From assembly GCA_022414725.1 (NCBI GenBank), contig CM039464.1, positions 15,826,035 through 15,890,034 of the forward strand: a stretch of DNA of 64,000 bases, read 5' to 3'. The position numbers and the translations under genes were made by a program. This document shows, piece by piece, positions 10,760 through 22,935 of the stretch. Source of the DNA: Microglena sp. YARC. Lineage: Eukaryota; Chlorophyta; Chlorophyceae; Chlamydomonadales; Chlamydomonadaceae. The first letter of the stretch is position 1, and every line of letters starts with the position of its first letter. The notes under the pieces are model-generated. The model searched no databases. It had not been told where the DNA came from and saw nothing but the letters and a program-made list of their open reading frames with translations.

Positions 10760-11423
10760 ACCACATATGTTTCAATGCCTCATGTACCTGTGTACCTCCC
10801 ATCCTCCATTCTCTGGCAACATGGATCTCCCGGCAGTGGTTCCAGGGTTGAGGAGTTAGGGGGTGGGCGTGGGGTGGGGTGGGGGTATACTCCCACCCAG
10901 AATGCACCTATCAGTGTGCTCCCTGGCCCCATTGCCTCATGTACCCCTGTGTTACCTCCCATCCTCCTTCTCTGCAACATGGATCTCCCGGCAGTGGTCC
11001 AGAATTGGGAGTTAGGGGTTGGGGTTGGGGGTTAGGGCGTTGGTGGGGTGTGTGTGTGTGTGTGGGTGGGGGGGGGGGGGGGGATAACTCCACAGAATGC
11101 ACCTATCAGTTGTGCTCCATGGACCCATTGCCTCATGTACCCCTGTGGTACCTCCTGTTTCCTTCTCAGAACGAGGAATTCCCGCAGTGGTCCAGACAGG
11201 GACTTTGGCCCAGGAGTCAAGCACGCAGGGCAGTGGTCGCAGTGGTCAGACGCAGGGATTGGGAGAGGGACTGGTTAAACCTTGGATGGAACGCTGGAGG
11301 TGTTTTAAATACGCTCATCTACTCCCTGTGGTACCTCCTAATCCTTTTCTTCTCACAAGTGGATTCCCGGCAGCTGGTCGCAGGTAGGGAGTTTAAAGGG
11401 GGGGGGGGGGGGGAGGGGGGGGT

Positions 11424-11458
<35 letters not shown>

Positions 11459-13005
11459 GGGGTATACTCCACCAGAATGCAAACCTATCAGTTGTGCTCC
11501 CTGGCCCATTGCCTCATCTCACTCCTGGTGGTACCTTCCTGTCCTTCCTTCTCAGCAACGTGGATTCCTGGTCAGTGGTCCAGGGTAGGGGGTCAGGGTG
11601 GTGGGGGGCGATGGGGGGAGGGGATGGGGTGGGGGGGCTGGCTCTGTTCTTTTAGCGTGCTGTTGGGGGAAGGGGTGGTGGTTTGGGGGGTATACTCCAC
11701 AGACATGCACTAATCAGTGGTGCTCCATGGACCCATTGCCTCATCTTACCCGCTGTGGTACCTCCTGTCCTGCCCTTTTAGGTCAAACGAGGATCTCCGG
11801 CAGTGGTCCAGTCCAGGGCCTTTGGCAAGGAGTCAAGAGACCAGGGCAGTGGTCAAGTGGTCCAGAACCAGGGCAGTGCTACGAGTGGTCCAGACCAGGG
11901 CACGTGGCCCAGGAGTCAGACCAGGGCAGTGGTCCAGACCAGGGCAGTGGCCCAGGAGTCAGACGCAGGGCAGTGGTCCAGACCAGGGCAGTGGCCAGGA
12001 AGTCCAGACCAGGGCAGTGGTCCAGACAGGGCAGTGGCCCAAAAGTCCAGACATGGCAAGTGGTCCAGACGCAGGGCTTCTGGCCAGGAGTCAAGACCAG
12101 GGCAGTGGTTCAAGTGGTCAGACAGGGAGTGCTCCAGTGGTCCAGACCAGGGCAGTGGCCTCAGCTGGAGTCAGACCAGGGCAGTGTCCAGACCAAGGGC
12201 GTGGGCCGCAGGAGTCCAGACCCAGGGCAGTGGTCGCAGACAGGGCTTTTGGCCCAGGAAGTCAAGACCAGGGCAGTGGTCAAGTGGTCCGACAGGGCAG
12301 TGCTTCCAGTGGTCCAGACCAGGGCAGTGGCCGGAGTCCAGACCAGCGGCAGTGGGTCCAGGACCGGGGTGGCCCAGGAGTCAGACAGGGCAGTGGTAGA
12401 CCAGGGCTTTGGGGCCAGGAGTCTAGACCAGGGCAGTGGTCAGTGGTCAGACCAGAGGGCTTTGGCCACAGGAGTTCTAGACAGGGAGTGTCCAGTTTCA
12501 GACAGGTTTAGCCGCAGGAGTCCTTAGACCAGGGCAGTGGTCCAGTTGTCCAGACCAGGGCTTTTAGCCCAGGAGTCCTAGACCAGGGCAGTGGGTCCAG
12601 TGGTTTCCAGACCAGGGCAGTGGCCCAGGAGTCTTAGACAGGGCGAGTTGGTCCAGTGGTCCCACGACCAGGGCTTTGGCCAGGAGCAAGACAGGGCAGT
12701 GTCCAGTTGGTCCAGACCAGGGAACAGAGGGACCTTGGTTAAACCTGGATGGAACGCTGGAGGTGTTTCAATGCCTCATCTCTCCTGTGGTAATCCTGTC
12801 CTCTTTTTCATCAACATGGATCTCCCGGCAGTGGGTTCAGGGTTTAGGGGGGTATGGGGGGGAGAGGGGGGGGGGGGGGGGGGATACTCCATTCCAGAAT
12901 GCACCTATCAGTTGTTGCTCCCTGGCCCATTGCCTCATCTACCTGTGGTACCTTGTCTCTTTCTTCAATGCAACGTGGATCTCCCGGCAGTGGTCAGCAT
13001 GAAGT
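10760..13005. repeat. Complex tandem array, about 150-200 bp units with nested CAGGGCAGTGGTC repeat
   Basis: Units share ttgcctcat, gtggtacctcc, atggatctcccggcagtgg and tatactccacagaatgcacc blocks at about 10770, 10935, 11125, 11510, 11740, 12770 and 12935. Between 11190 and 12730 a roughly 15-30 bp repeat, cagaccagggcagtggtc with gtgg and aggagt variants, has expanded. Poly-G runs at 11075 and 11398-11460 are long and probably inexact. Many 1-nt differences between units suggest consensus errors. No exon of a known protein is recognised. Confidence 0.8.
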
Positions 13006-13009
13006 CAAT

Positions 13010-15517
13010 GTAGTTGCTCGGTCATAGCGAGCCCATAGAAGAAGTTGCATGAAGATATGTTGGCCTCAAGCAAGAATACACCTGCGGGGTGTTGAAAGAG
13101 CAACGGTTGTTGCTTATTGGGTTTGCTTTGTGTGATTTGGGGTTTTTTCCCTGTGTGGATGTGAACCATGAATGCAGTTACACAAGATGTTGGCCCATAG
13201 CAACAAGACACCTGTGGGGGTGTTGAAAGGGACCGGTTGTGATTAGGGGTGTGTATGGGGTTTGCCTTTGGTGTGGAATGTGCGCCAATGAACAAGTTGC
13301 ATGGGATGTTGGTCCTCAAGCGAGGGACATCCCTGAGGGAGCCTGAAAAGCTGACAGTTGTGCCTTGGGGTGTGCCTTGGGCGCTTTGTGTAGTATGTGC
13401 CCATGAAATAAGTTGCATGAAGATGTTGGCTCAAGCAAGAACACACCCTGAGGGAGTTGAAAAAGCTTCGTGGTGCTTAGGGGTGTGCTTTTGGGTGCTT
13501 GGGTAAGTAATGTGCCCATGAATAGAGTTGCATGAGAATGTTGGCCTTGAGCAAAGAACATCACCCTGAGGGAGTTGAAAGCATGAACCGTTGTGCTTAG
13601 GGTGTGCTTTTGTGTGCGTGGGGTGTGGCCGGTAGTTGGTGGTATGTTGGACATGATTAAGTTTGCATGGGATGCTGGGTCTAAGCAAGAACACACCTGG
13701 GAAGTTGAAAGAGGCGATTGGTTGTGGCTAAGGGGCTGTGCTTTGTGTGGCTTTGGGGTTTGCTTTGGGCGGTATGTGGACATGATAAGGTTGTGTGGGA
13801 TGTTGGCCTCAGCAAGAACACACCTTCAGGGGAGTTTGAAAATGGAGGCATAGGGTTATGCTTCAGGGTGTTACTCTCGTGTGCTCTGGGGTTTGCTTTG
13901 TGTGGAATGTGCCATGATATAAGTTGCATGAGATGTTGGCGCTCGCAAGGCACAGACACACCCTGAGGGGGTTTTAGAAGGCGATGGTTGTTGCTTTGGG
14001 GTGTGCTTGGAGTTGCTTTGTTGTGGAATGGTGCCATGAATTAGTTGCGTGCAATGTTGGCCTAAAAGCAAGAACACCCATGAGGGGAGTTAAAAGCTTC
14101 GTGTGGCCTTTAGGGGTTGTGCTTTGTTGTGCCTTTGGGTAAGTATGATGAGCCACAACTGAATAAGTTGCAATGAGATGTTGGCCTTGAGCAGAACACA
14201 CCCGGAGGGAGATGAAAGACGGCATAGTTGTGCTTTAAGGTTGTGCTTTGGGTGATTTTGTGTATAAGGTAATGATAACGCTGGTGGGGGCGTGGTGTTA
14301 AGGGACCCGTCGTACGCGGGTTGGGGAGCGGTCTCTACCTCAACTGGACAAGCTACCATGCGCGGTTGACAACGACTGAGCCCCCGGGCCAAGAGCGACG
14401 AAGGGGGAGTCAAAAACCACGCGATCTTCATACCTTGAGCGATTGGTCTACACAAGACCATTGTATATCTACTGAAAGGGGCTGTGATTTGTGTGCAATG
14501 CATAGGTTGCCGAGATGTTGGCCTCAAGCAAAGACATCAGGGCCTTAGGGGGTTGAAAGAGCAGCGGTATGCCTAGGGCTTTTGCTTTTGTGTGCTTTGG
14601 GGTTTGCTCTGTGAGGTATGTGCCCCAATGAAGTAAGTTTGCAGGATATTGGCCTCGAGCAAGAACAAGCTCCTGAGGGGTGGTTAGAAGGCGATGGTTG
14701 TGCTAGGGGTGTGTCTTTGTGTGCTTTGGGGGTGTTGCTCTGTGTTGGTATGTGCCCATGAATAAGTTGCCAGGATTTGGCCTCAGAGCAAGAACAAGCC
14801 TGAGGGGTGGTTAAGAAGGTCGATGGTTGTGCCTAGGGGTGTGCTTTGGTGTGCTTTGGGGTTTGCTCTGTGGTGATATGTGGACATGAATACAGTTGCA
14901 TTAGAATGTTGGCCTGAAGCAAGAACACATCCTGCGGGGAAGCTTGAAAGCATGACCTTTGAGGATTAGGGGTGTGCTTTGTGGAGCTTTGGATTTGCTT
15001 TGTGTGGAATGTGCCCATGAATAAGTTGGGCATTAGATGTTGGCCTCAAGAAGAACACCCTGAGGGTTGTTTTGAAAAGTCAACGATTGTGCCTAGGGGT
15101 GTGCTTTGGTGAACTTTGGGGTTTTGGCTATGGGTGCGGAATGTGCCCATGAATAAGTGCGTAAATGTTTTGGCCTCAAGCAAGAACATCACCTCGAGGG
15201 GTGTTGAAAAAAGCAACGGTTGGCTTAGGGGTTTGCTTTGATTGCTTAAGATTTTGCGTAGTGTGGAAGGTGACCATGAATAAGTTGGCAATGAGATGCT
15301 GGCTCGAAGCAATAAGACACTTGGGGAGTTTGAAAAGAGGTGACGTTTGTACTTAGGGGTGTGCTTTGGGGTTTTGCTTGAGTTGTATGCACCCATGAAT
15401 AGTTGCACAAGATGTTGATCTAAACAATAACACAATTTGAGGTTGTGTTGAAAGAGCGACGGTTGTGCTTAAGGGGTTTGCTTTGTTGCTCAGGGGCTTT
15501 TTTGGGTAGTGTGTATG
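13010..15517. repeat. Tandem array, about 115-135 bp units
   Basis: Units carry gttgcatgagatgttggcct, caagcaagaacacaccctga, a gttgaaag core and ggtgtgctttg, ending in atgtgcccatgaata. There are about 20 copies with numerous single-base indels. A tRNA-derived SINE sits inside the array at 14269-14478. The neighbouring array at 15721 is a shortened relative. Confidence 0.85.
14269..14478 (-). mobile_element. tRNA-derived SINE, copy 3
   Basis: It has the same body as copy 1 (gtagcttgtccagttgaggt in reverse) with a decayed B box (gggggagtcaaaaacc on the plus strand). It is inserted within one unit of the surrounding array. Confidence 0.7.
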
Positions 15518-15720
15518 TAGGGGTCGGAATATGATTCATAATGATATCATGTATCATATGATATATACATGATGCCGGCTGGTTCTGATTAGGGTAACTT
15601 TGCTGGGGCGACGATATTCATATATTCATTTATGATTTTGAAGTCTATAATGTTTTGTATGATATCATATGATATCATACTCATTCTTTGGTCAATATCA
15701 TATTGATTTGCCCGTTCCTA
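15518..15720. mobile_element. MITE family 2 (TATCATATGATA-rich), copy A
   Basis: It starts TAGGGGTCGGAATATGAT and ends TTTGCCCGTTCCTA, inverted termini that match the copies at 24748, 26616, 34498, 42361 and 56552. The interior is rich in gatatcatatgatatc palindromes. It separates the two related arrays at 13-15.5 and 15.7-16.9 kb. Confidence 0.75.
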
Positions 15721-16945
15721 GTAGTACGTGTCAATGAATAAGTTGCACGAGATGTTGGCCTCAAGCAAGAACACACCCTTTGGGGTGTTGAAAGAGCGAC
15801 GGTTGTGATTCGGGGGGTGCTTTGTGTGGAATGTGCCCATGAATAAGCTTGCACAGATGTTGGGCCTGAGCAAAGCACACCCTTTGGGGTGTTTTGAAAG
15901 AGGCGACGGTTTGTTGATTTTGGGGGGGTCTTTGTGTGGAATGTGCCCATGAATAAGTTGCACGAGATGTTGGCCTCAAGCAAGAACACACCCTTTGGGG
16001 TGTTGAAAGAGCGACGGTTATGATTTGGGGGGTGCTTTGTGTGGAATGTGCCCATGAATAAGTTGCACGAGATGTTGGCCTCGAGCAAAGACACACTTGG
16101 GGTGTTTGGAAAGAGCGACGGTTTGTTGATTTGGGGGGTGCTTTGTGTGGAATGTGCCCATGAATAAGTTGGTCACGAGAATGTTTGGCCTCAGCAAGAA
16201 CACACCTTTGGGGTGTTGAAAGAGCGACGGTTTTGTGATTTGGGGGGTTGCCTTTGGTGTGGAATGTGCCCATGAATAAGTTGCACGAGATGTTGGCCTC
16301 AAGCAAGAACACACCCTTTGGGGTGTTGAAAGAGCGACGGTTGTGATTTGGGGGGTGCTTTGTGTGGGAAATGTGCTCCCATGAATAAAGTTGCACGAGA
16401 TGCTGGCCCTCAAGCAGAACACACCCTTTGGGGTGTTGAAAGAGCTACGGTTGTGATTTGGGGGTGCTTTGTGTGGAAATGTGCCCATGAGTAAGTTGCC
16501 TACGAGATGCTGGCCTCAAGCAAGAACACACCCTTTGGGGGTGTTGAAAAGGCGACGGTTGTGATTTGGGGTGGCCTTTGTGTGGAATGTGCCAATTGAA
16601 TAAGTTGCACGAGATTTGGGCTCAGCGAACACACCCTTTATGGGGTGTTGAAGAGCGAGCGGTTGTGATTTGGGGTGCTTGTGTGGAATGTGCCCCATGA
16701 ATAAGTTGCACTGGAGTTGGCTCAAGCAAGAACACACCTTTGGGGGTGGTTGACAAGAGGCGACGGTTGTGATTTGGGGGTTTGCTTGGTGTGGGAATGT
16801 GCCCATGAATAAGTTGCACGAGATGTTGGCTCGAGCAAAAGACACACCCTTAGGGGTGTTGAAGAGCGACGGTTGTGATTTGGGGGTGCTTTGTGTGGAA
16901 TGTGCCATGAATAAGTTGCATGGGATGTTGCCTCAAGCAGAAAAC
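15721..16945. repeat. 105-bp tandem array, about 11-12 copies
   Basis: The consensus unit is 105 bp: gttgcacgagatgttggcct, caagcaagaacacacccttt, ggggtgttgaaagagcgacg, gttgtgatttggggggtgct and ttgtgtggaatgtgcccatg, ending aataa. Because 105 is a multiple of three, the minus strand reads open across several units (SCNLFMGTFHTK...). Scattered indels break the frame. No homology to a known protein is recognised. Confidence 0.9.
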
Positions 16946-16989
16946 ACCTGGGGAGCGCACACGGTGAAAGGCCTTGCGGTAAGTGAGTA

Positions 16990-17490
16990 CGTTCAAATCT
17001 TCTCCCCCCCCCCTCCCCCCCTCCCAATCAGACAACCAGCCCCCCCCCCCCCCCCCCCCCCCCCCTCCCCCCCCTCCCCCATCCAATCAGACAATAGGCC
17101 CGCTTCCCCTCCCCCTCCGCAATCAGCAACAGCGCCCCCCCCTCCCACCCCCTTCCCCCTCCCCCCTCCCAATAAGACAACAAGCCCCCCTCTCCCCCTC
17201 CCCTCCAATCAGACATGCCCCCCCCCTCCCTCCTCACCCCTCCAATCAGACAACAGCCCCCCCTCCCCTCCCAATCAGACAATAGGCCGCCGATCGTTCC
17301 TCCCCCTCCCAATCAGACAACAGCCCCGCCCCTCCCCCTCCCCTAACTCGCAAATCAGACAATAGGCCCTCCGCTCCTCCCTCCCTCCCAATCAGACAAC
17401 AGCCCCGCCCTCCCTTCCCCTACCCCCTTCCCAATCAGACATAGGCCCCGCTCTCCTCCCCTCCAATCAGAACAACAGCCACACACCCTC
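16990..17490. repeat. C-rich minisatellite with CAATCAGACAA core
   Basis: About 12 units of roughly 35-45 bp each contain cccaatcagacaa and a variable poly-C/CCT spacer. The Pro-rich and Gly-rich frames produced on either strand are repeat artefacts. Confidence 0.85.
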
Positions 17491-17588
17491 CAACGCTTAT
17501 CCACCCACCGGGCATCCACCACCTGCTTCACACCCATACCTATACTGGTAGGGAGATAGAATTTAGATAGATAGATGCTTTGTTGGTA

Positions 17589-18000
17589 AACATGTCAAGG
17601 ATCTTAGCCTTGGGTGTGACCTTATGGGTGTGAAGCACATCCATGTTCCATGATCAGCACGTTCAAAGCCGACGCAACCCACCTCAACCGACCTGAGACC
17701 ACCCCACCCCAATCCCTATTCCCTCTATAGCACCCACAACAGAGTCCTATAGCACAAACCCCTGCCCCCCCCACACAACACCGCCGCACCCCCACCCCAC
17801 ACACACACATAGTTGGTTAAAAGCATGTAAGGGACCTTATCTTGAGGGGTGACCGCCACATCCAGCCAATGATGGGCCACGTAAACCCAACCCCCAACCC
17901 AACTCACTCAACCGACCCTGAGACTCCACCCGCACTCACCGCCACCCGCAATTCTATACCCCCTATAGCACCATACGCCCCCCCCCCACACCAACACACA
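17589..18000. repeat. About 240-bp direct duplication truncated by the gap
   Basis: The blocks at about 17589-17815 and 17823-18000 share aacatgt(c)aagg.ccttat, a cccacctcaaccgacc-like stretch, cctgagac and ccctatagcac. The second copy runs into the N run, so the array probably continues into the gap. Confidence 0.6.
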
Positions 18001-19000
18001 NNNNNNNNNNNNNNNNNNNNNNNNNNNNNNNNNNNNNNNNNNNNNNNNNNNNNNNNNNNNNNNNNNNNNNNNNNNNNNNNNNNNNNNNNNNNNNNNNNNN
18101 NNNNNNNNNNNNNNNNNNNNNNNNNNNNNNNNNNNNNNNNNNNNNNNNNNNNNNNNNNNNNNNNNNNNNNNNNNNNNNNNNNNNNNNNNNNNNNNNNNNN
18201 NNNNNNNNNNNNNNNNNNNNNNNNNNNNNNNNNNNNNNNNNNNNNNNNNNNNNNNNNNNNNNNNNNNNNNNNNNNNNNNNNNNNNNNNNNNNNNNNNNNN
18301 NNNNNNNNNNNNNNNNNNNNNNNNNNNNNNNNNNNNNNNNNNNNNNNNNNNNNNNNNNNNNNNNNNNNNNNNNNNNNNNNNNNNNNNNNNNNNNNNNNNN
18401 NNNNNNNNNNNNNNNNNNNNNNNNNNNNNNNNNNNNNNNNNNNNNNNNNNNNNNNNNNNNNNNNNNNNNNNNNNNNNNNNNNNNNNNNNNNNNNNNNNNN
18501 NNNNNNNNNNNNNNNNNNNNNNNNNNNNNNNNNNNNNNNNNNNNNNNNNNNNNNNNNNNNNNNNNNNNNNNNNNNNNNNNNNNNNNNNNNNNNNNNNNNN
18601 NNNNNNNNNNNNNNNNNNNNNNNNNNNNNNNNNNNNNNNNNNNNNNNNNNNNNNNNNNNNNNNNNNNNNNNNNNNNNNNNNNNNNNNNNNNNNNNNNNNN
18701 NNNNNNNNNNNNNNNNNNNNNNNNNNNNNNNNNNNNNNNNNNNNNNNNNNNNNNNNNNNNNNNNNNNNNNNNNNNNNNNNNNNNNNNNNNNNNNNNNNNN
18801 NNNNNNNNNNNNNNNNNNNNNNNNNNNNNNNNNNNNNNNNNNNNNNNNNNNNNNNNNNNNNNNNNNNNNNNNNNNNNNNNNNNNNNNNNNNNNNNNNNNN
18901 NNNNNNNNNNNNNNNNNNNNNNNNNNNNNNNNNNNNNNNNNNNNNNNNNNNNNNNNNNNNNNNNNNNNNNNNNNNNNNNNNNNNNNNNNNNNNNNNNNNN
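18001..19000. other. Assembly gap, 1000 N
   Basis: Exactly 1000 N. The round number suggests a placeholder rather than a measured distance. Open frames reported across it are meaningless. Confidence 1.
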
Positions 19001-19269
19001 GCAAAGCAGAGCAGAGTTAGTAGAGGAGCAGTTCCGTCGGACGAGGGACAGCAAGGAGGAGAGGGGATTGGAGGGAGAGGGGAGGGAGAAGATGGGGACA
19101 GGAGTGCGAGAAGTCTGCTGTCCAGCTTGTGGCTATGCTGGGGGGCTACGGTTCTGCTGCGGCGCGAGGAAGGACGGAGGACGGGCCGTCATGTACGGCC
19201 GGGCTCACTGTGAGCTGGTCTGTGGTGGGCTGGCAGGTGTGGAGTTATGGCAGTGTGGTGTGTGGTGGC

Positions 19270-19692
19270 TGCTGTGGTGTTGGGGCTAGCGCTGCTCTGT
19301 CGCTGCTGACCCTGCCGTCGCTGCTGTCCCTGCCGTCCTGCTGTCACTGCCGTCGCTGCTGTCACTGCTGTCGCTGACTGTTGCTGCTGTGCTTTGGCTG
19401 CTGCAGTCCGCTTGCTGTCGCTTACTGTTGTTGCTTCGCTGCTGTTGCTGCTGTTAGCTGCTCCTGCCGCTGCCGCTTGCCGTCGCTGCTGTCACTGCTG
19501 TCACTGCTATACTGCTGTCGCTGCTGCTGCCGCTGCCGTCGCAAGCTGTCCCTGCAGTCACTTGCTGCTGACTGCTATACTGCTGTCGCTGCCGTCGCTG
19601 CTGTCGCTCTGTTGTTGCTGGCTGCTGCTGTTGCTGTAGCTGCTGCGCTGCTGTTGCTTGCTGTCACTGCTGCTGTGCTTGTTGCTGCCTGC
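19270..19692. repeat. CTG-rich (CTGCTGTCG)n low-complexity tract
   Basis: Degenerate ctgctgtcgctgctgcc units of trinucleotide register give Ala/Leu/Cys-rich open frames in all plus-strand frames. No conserved protein is recognised. Confidence 0.8.
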
Positions 19693-19699
19693 TAGTTGG

Positions 19700-20560
19700 A
19701 AGGTTCTGCTACCACACCATGGAGCTCAGCACTTGGCAGAGGGGGCGTTACAAAACTCACGGAGCTTCAGCACTTGCAGAGGGGGGCGTTACACACCATG
19801 AGCTCAGCACTCGCAAGGGGCGTTACACACCACAATGACTGCACAACTGCTGTTGCCTGCTGCCTTCTGGTATCCTGGATTGAAAACAAAAGGTGGTTAT
19901 GAAGTTGAAACACATGTGATAGTTATATACCTTGTGTTTTGGCCGCAATGCCTGACAACTTGCTGTGCCTGCTGCCCTACGGTATCCTGGATTGATAAAA
20001 ACAAGATGGTTATTTTAGGTGTTATGAAGGCTGGTTATGAAGGTGGTTAATGAAGGTGATTATGAAGGTGAAAAACACATGTGAGAATTACAGACCATAA
20101 GTTTATTGCCCAATGCCTTCACAACTGCTGTATGCCTGATGCTTTGGTCTCTGGGATTGAATAAAAAATAAGGGATGTGTAGGTGGTTCGAAGGTGATTT
20201 TGAAGGTGAACAGAAGTGAAAGTTATATTACCATAGTGTTTGGCCCAATGCCTGCAACTGCTGTTGCCTGATGCCTTCGTCTCTGGATAGATGAAAAATA
20301 AGGTGGATGTGCAGGTGGTTCTGAAGTGATTTGAAGACGTGAACAGAAGTGAAAATTATTATACCATAGTGTTTTGGCCCCCAATGCCTGCCACAACTGC
20401 TGTTGCTTGGTGCAACTGGTTTCCTGGATTGATTAAAACAAGGTGGTTTTAGTGGTTATGAAGTGCTCTTGAAGGTGAACACATTAGAAATTTATAGACC
20501 CATAGTTTTTTGCCGCGATGCTTGCACAACTTGCGTTGCCTAAGAATAAGGTGGTTATAA
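19700..20560. repeat. Two adjacent arrays, about 40 bp and about 130-150 bp units
   Basis: 19715-19830 holds three copies of a unit with gagctcagcacttgcagag and ggggcgttacac. 19835-20560 holds five units with caatgcctgcacaactgctg, gtatcctggattga, a aaggtggttatgaag core and gttatataccatagtgtttt. No gene is seen. Confidence 0.8.
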
Positions 20561-22935
20561 CTAGGTGGGTTATGTAGAACAGTATGCCTGCCATACTATG
20601 CCTCGATAGAAGGAGGTGCAGGTGTGCTTTTTTAGGGGATCTGCTGTGGTGGATCATGTGCTGGTGCATCGTATGAGTGTGGTCATGTATGAGGTGGTCA
20701 TGCATGGCTTGCCGCGTAGCTATGCCTGATAGCAGGAGGTACATGCGAGCTTGTAGGGGATCTGCTTGGTGGCTGATGGTCAATCCAGGTGGTGGGCGTT
20801 GGGGTGGGGTGTGGTGGTGGGGGGGGGGGGGAGGGGACTGTATGTAAGAGGATTAGAGTATTCATCGGTGGTCTTGAGGATCGTCTTCCCACCTGCCCTG
20901 TCTCTCGCTGATGCGCATGTGCAGATGCCCTGGATACGGCGAGGTGGCGAGGAGAAGCTAGCGATGGCTAGAATAGAGATTTGTCCGATTAGGACAGGCA
21001 AATAGAAGAGGACACAAGGTGTTCTTGCGGAACAGGTCTGGTTGTGGATTAGATCAAGAAACCGCATGAATTATCCATTGACTTCGGCAAAATTACCCCA
21101 TGCACTTCGGCCCACACGCCAGCCGATGCCAACGTGCTCACGTGACGTGGGGCGTAGCCCCAAGGCCAAGGCCAAGATGAAGGCGAAACCTGTATCAAGC
21201 CTAGAGCAAACAGGAGGGGAAAACGCAAAATATGTTAAACGCATGCTTGAAGTCAAAGATAATGGCGAAGAATTAAGGAGTCAATAGTGTTTCCCCCGTT
21301 CGCATGACGAACATTATCCCACTTCCCCTAAGGTCAGGCACCCTACAAGTCCTTTTGGTTTTTAGTTATGAAAGTATTTCGCCCAGAAGGTAATCTTACG
21401 ACGGAAACAGCGCACCGAAATCAGTTCGAATGCGCTTGCCGACTCCCGGAAAGAGTAGCGCACTAGGAATATTAGGCCGTCCCCTTTGGGCCGCATCAGG
21501 ATACCGACCCTCGGTCAACGAACATTGCTATAAGTGTCCAGCACTTCGAAAAATAGCACGTGACTTGGTATAATTTTCGAACTGTCAGATTGGTTACATG
21601 CACCAGCACTGTAACCTGGCGGCTCGCATGTTTCGACATTAAATACATTAAACATGGAAAATGTAAAACGTGAAACAAGACAATACAAAATCATCAAAAA
21701 ATCTACCGTAGTTGCTTTAAGTTGGCTGAAAAACATGAATCAATCGAATCACGACAGGTATGCGACTGCCTATGGCTGAATGATCAGTGTGTCAAGTGTC
21801 AGTAGCGCCTTTTGTTATCCATGATTGTAGGACGAGATCGATAACCTAATCATAAAATCCTGACAAAAGTACATTTGTAATAATGCTTTGCTTGGAATTG
21901 ATCATGTTACTGCCTAGAACGTGGAGCAGCCAATATTGTTGGCTGGAGCCATGTAACCCAAGATCAAGTCAAAAGTCAGATATATAGTAACCCATACCTC
22001 GAGATCCCTGGTCCTTCCCCAAATGAATACTGACCCCATTTGCAAATTTATGCCAAATTGTTCGCAGTTTTATGTAATTAATTATGCCATTTGAGATTTT
22101 ATATGTTACTTTTAAACTACTCGTAAAACCATTCATTTTAAAAATAAACCTCGTCCCGCTTTTCCTTAGAACTCATCAAAGCTTATGATTCTTGCTGATC
22201 GCTCTTTCACAGCTTCTCTCATGATTGATGAGAATTAACTTCCATGCTGTCATTCCATCTAGATATTAAAGATATAGACGTGGCCGTGGAGGTAGGCCAA
22301 GATTAGGCGAAAGCTGGGTTTAGGAGGAAAGGACGCAAACGGCCGTGGCTTGAATTGAAAGATTTGAAGGTGCGTGAGCGTGGTTCTCGATCGCTAGATG
22401 TGGAAAGTGATTGCGATATCTGATGTGAGGTGTCGGATATTGGCCTGTAGTCAGGAGTGAACTAGGGCTCATGAGGCAGTTCTTGCATGGTCATCGGGAA
22501 TTGGTTCATTGCCTCGAGTTTGTGGAGTTCGTAGAGCGAAAAATATCGTATCGTATCACTTTTGCCCCAGATCCGCTCAGATCCAAGGTGGGTTCTAGTA
22601 CAATTCGCGGAGGCCCTGTCATGCGTGGAGGCCCTGTCATGCATGTCCCATGCTGTCACGCATGTGGCGCGGTGTGGCGCCTGTCCCCGACCAGCGAAAA
22701 CGATCAGCTGGAGATGGCAAGTAGCTAGAGTACTAATGAGTAGGCCGAGCCTTTGGCCTTGTGTAAGTTCGGGAGCGCTTCCGCAACTTCCATAACATCC
22801 ATCGAACACAACTCCCTATTACCACACACTCGGCTTCAGTTCCTTAGTTTAACTCGTAGGCTTTACTATCGTTACCTTGTTCGCTCGCTACTCGATTCGT
22901 GCTTCTCTTTCCAGACAACAGACTTGTGTCAAAAA
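20561..22935. other. Mostly unique sequence upstream of the A20/AN1 gene; no gene recognised
   Basis: 20590-20780 has an imperfect direct repeat (tatgcctg.tag.aggaggt ... aggggatctgct). 20815-20832 is poly-G. 21040-21290 holds an 81-codon frame rich in Lys/Arg that I do not recognise. 21720-21760 matches the ...gttggctgaaaaacatg retroposon words. The stretch just before 22936 must hold the promoter and 5' UTR of the A20/AN1 gene, but no convincing core element stands out. Confidence 0.4.
21810..22030 (+). mobile_element. Dispersed element E, plus copy
   Basis: The sequence from atgattgtaggacgagatcg through gagcagccaatattgttggc and tggagccatgtaacc to cctcgagatccctggtcc aligns with the reverse complement of 28720-28920 over about 200 bp. 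The central words (gcagcca..ttgctggctgga, gccatgtaa) also occur near 26070, 29820, 48745 and 49890. Probably a non-coding retroposon. Confidence 0.6.

Noticed and set aside
11598..12527. 309-codon Gly/Gln/Arg-rich frame
   Set aside because: It is translated CAGGGCAGTGGTC minisatellite, open in several frames, with no conserved domain.
17842..19054. Long open frames of 360-390 codons
   Set aside because: They run through the 1000-N gap and consist of X residues.
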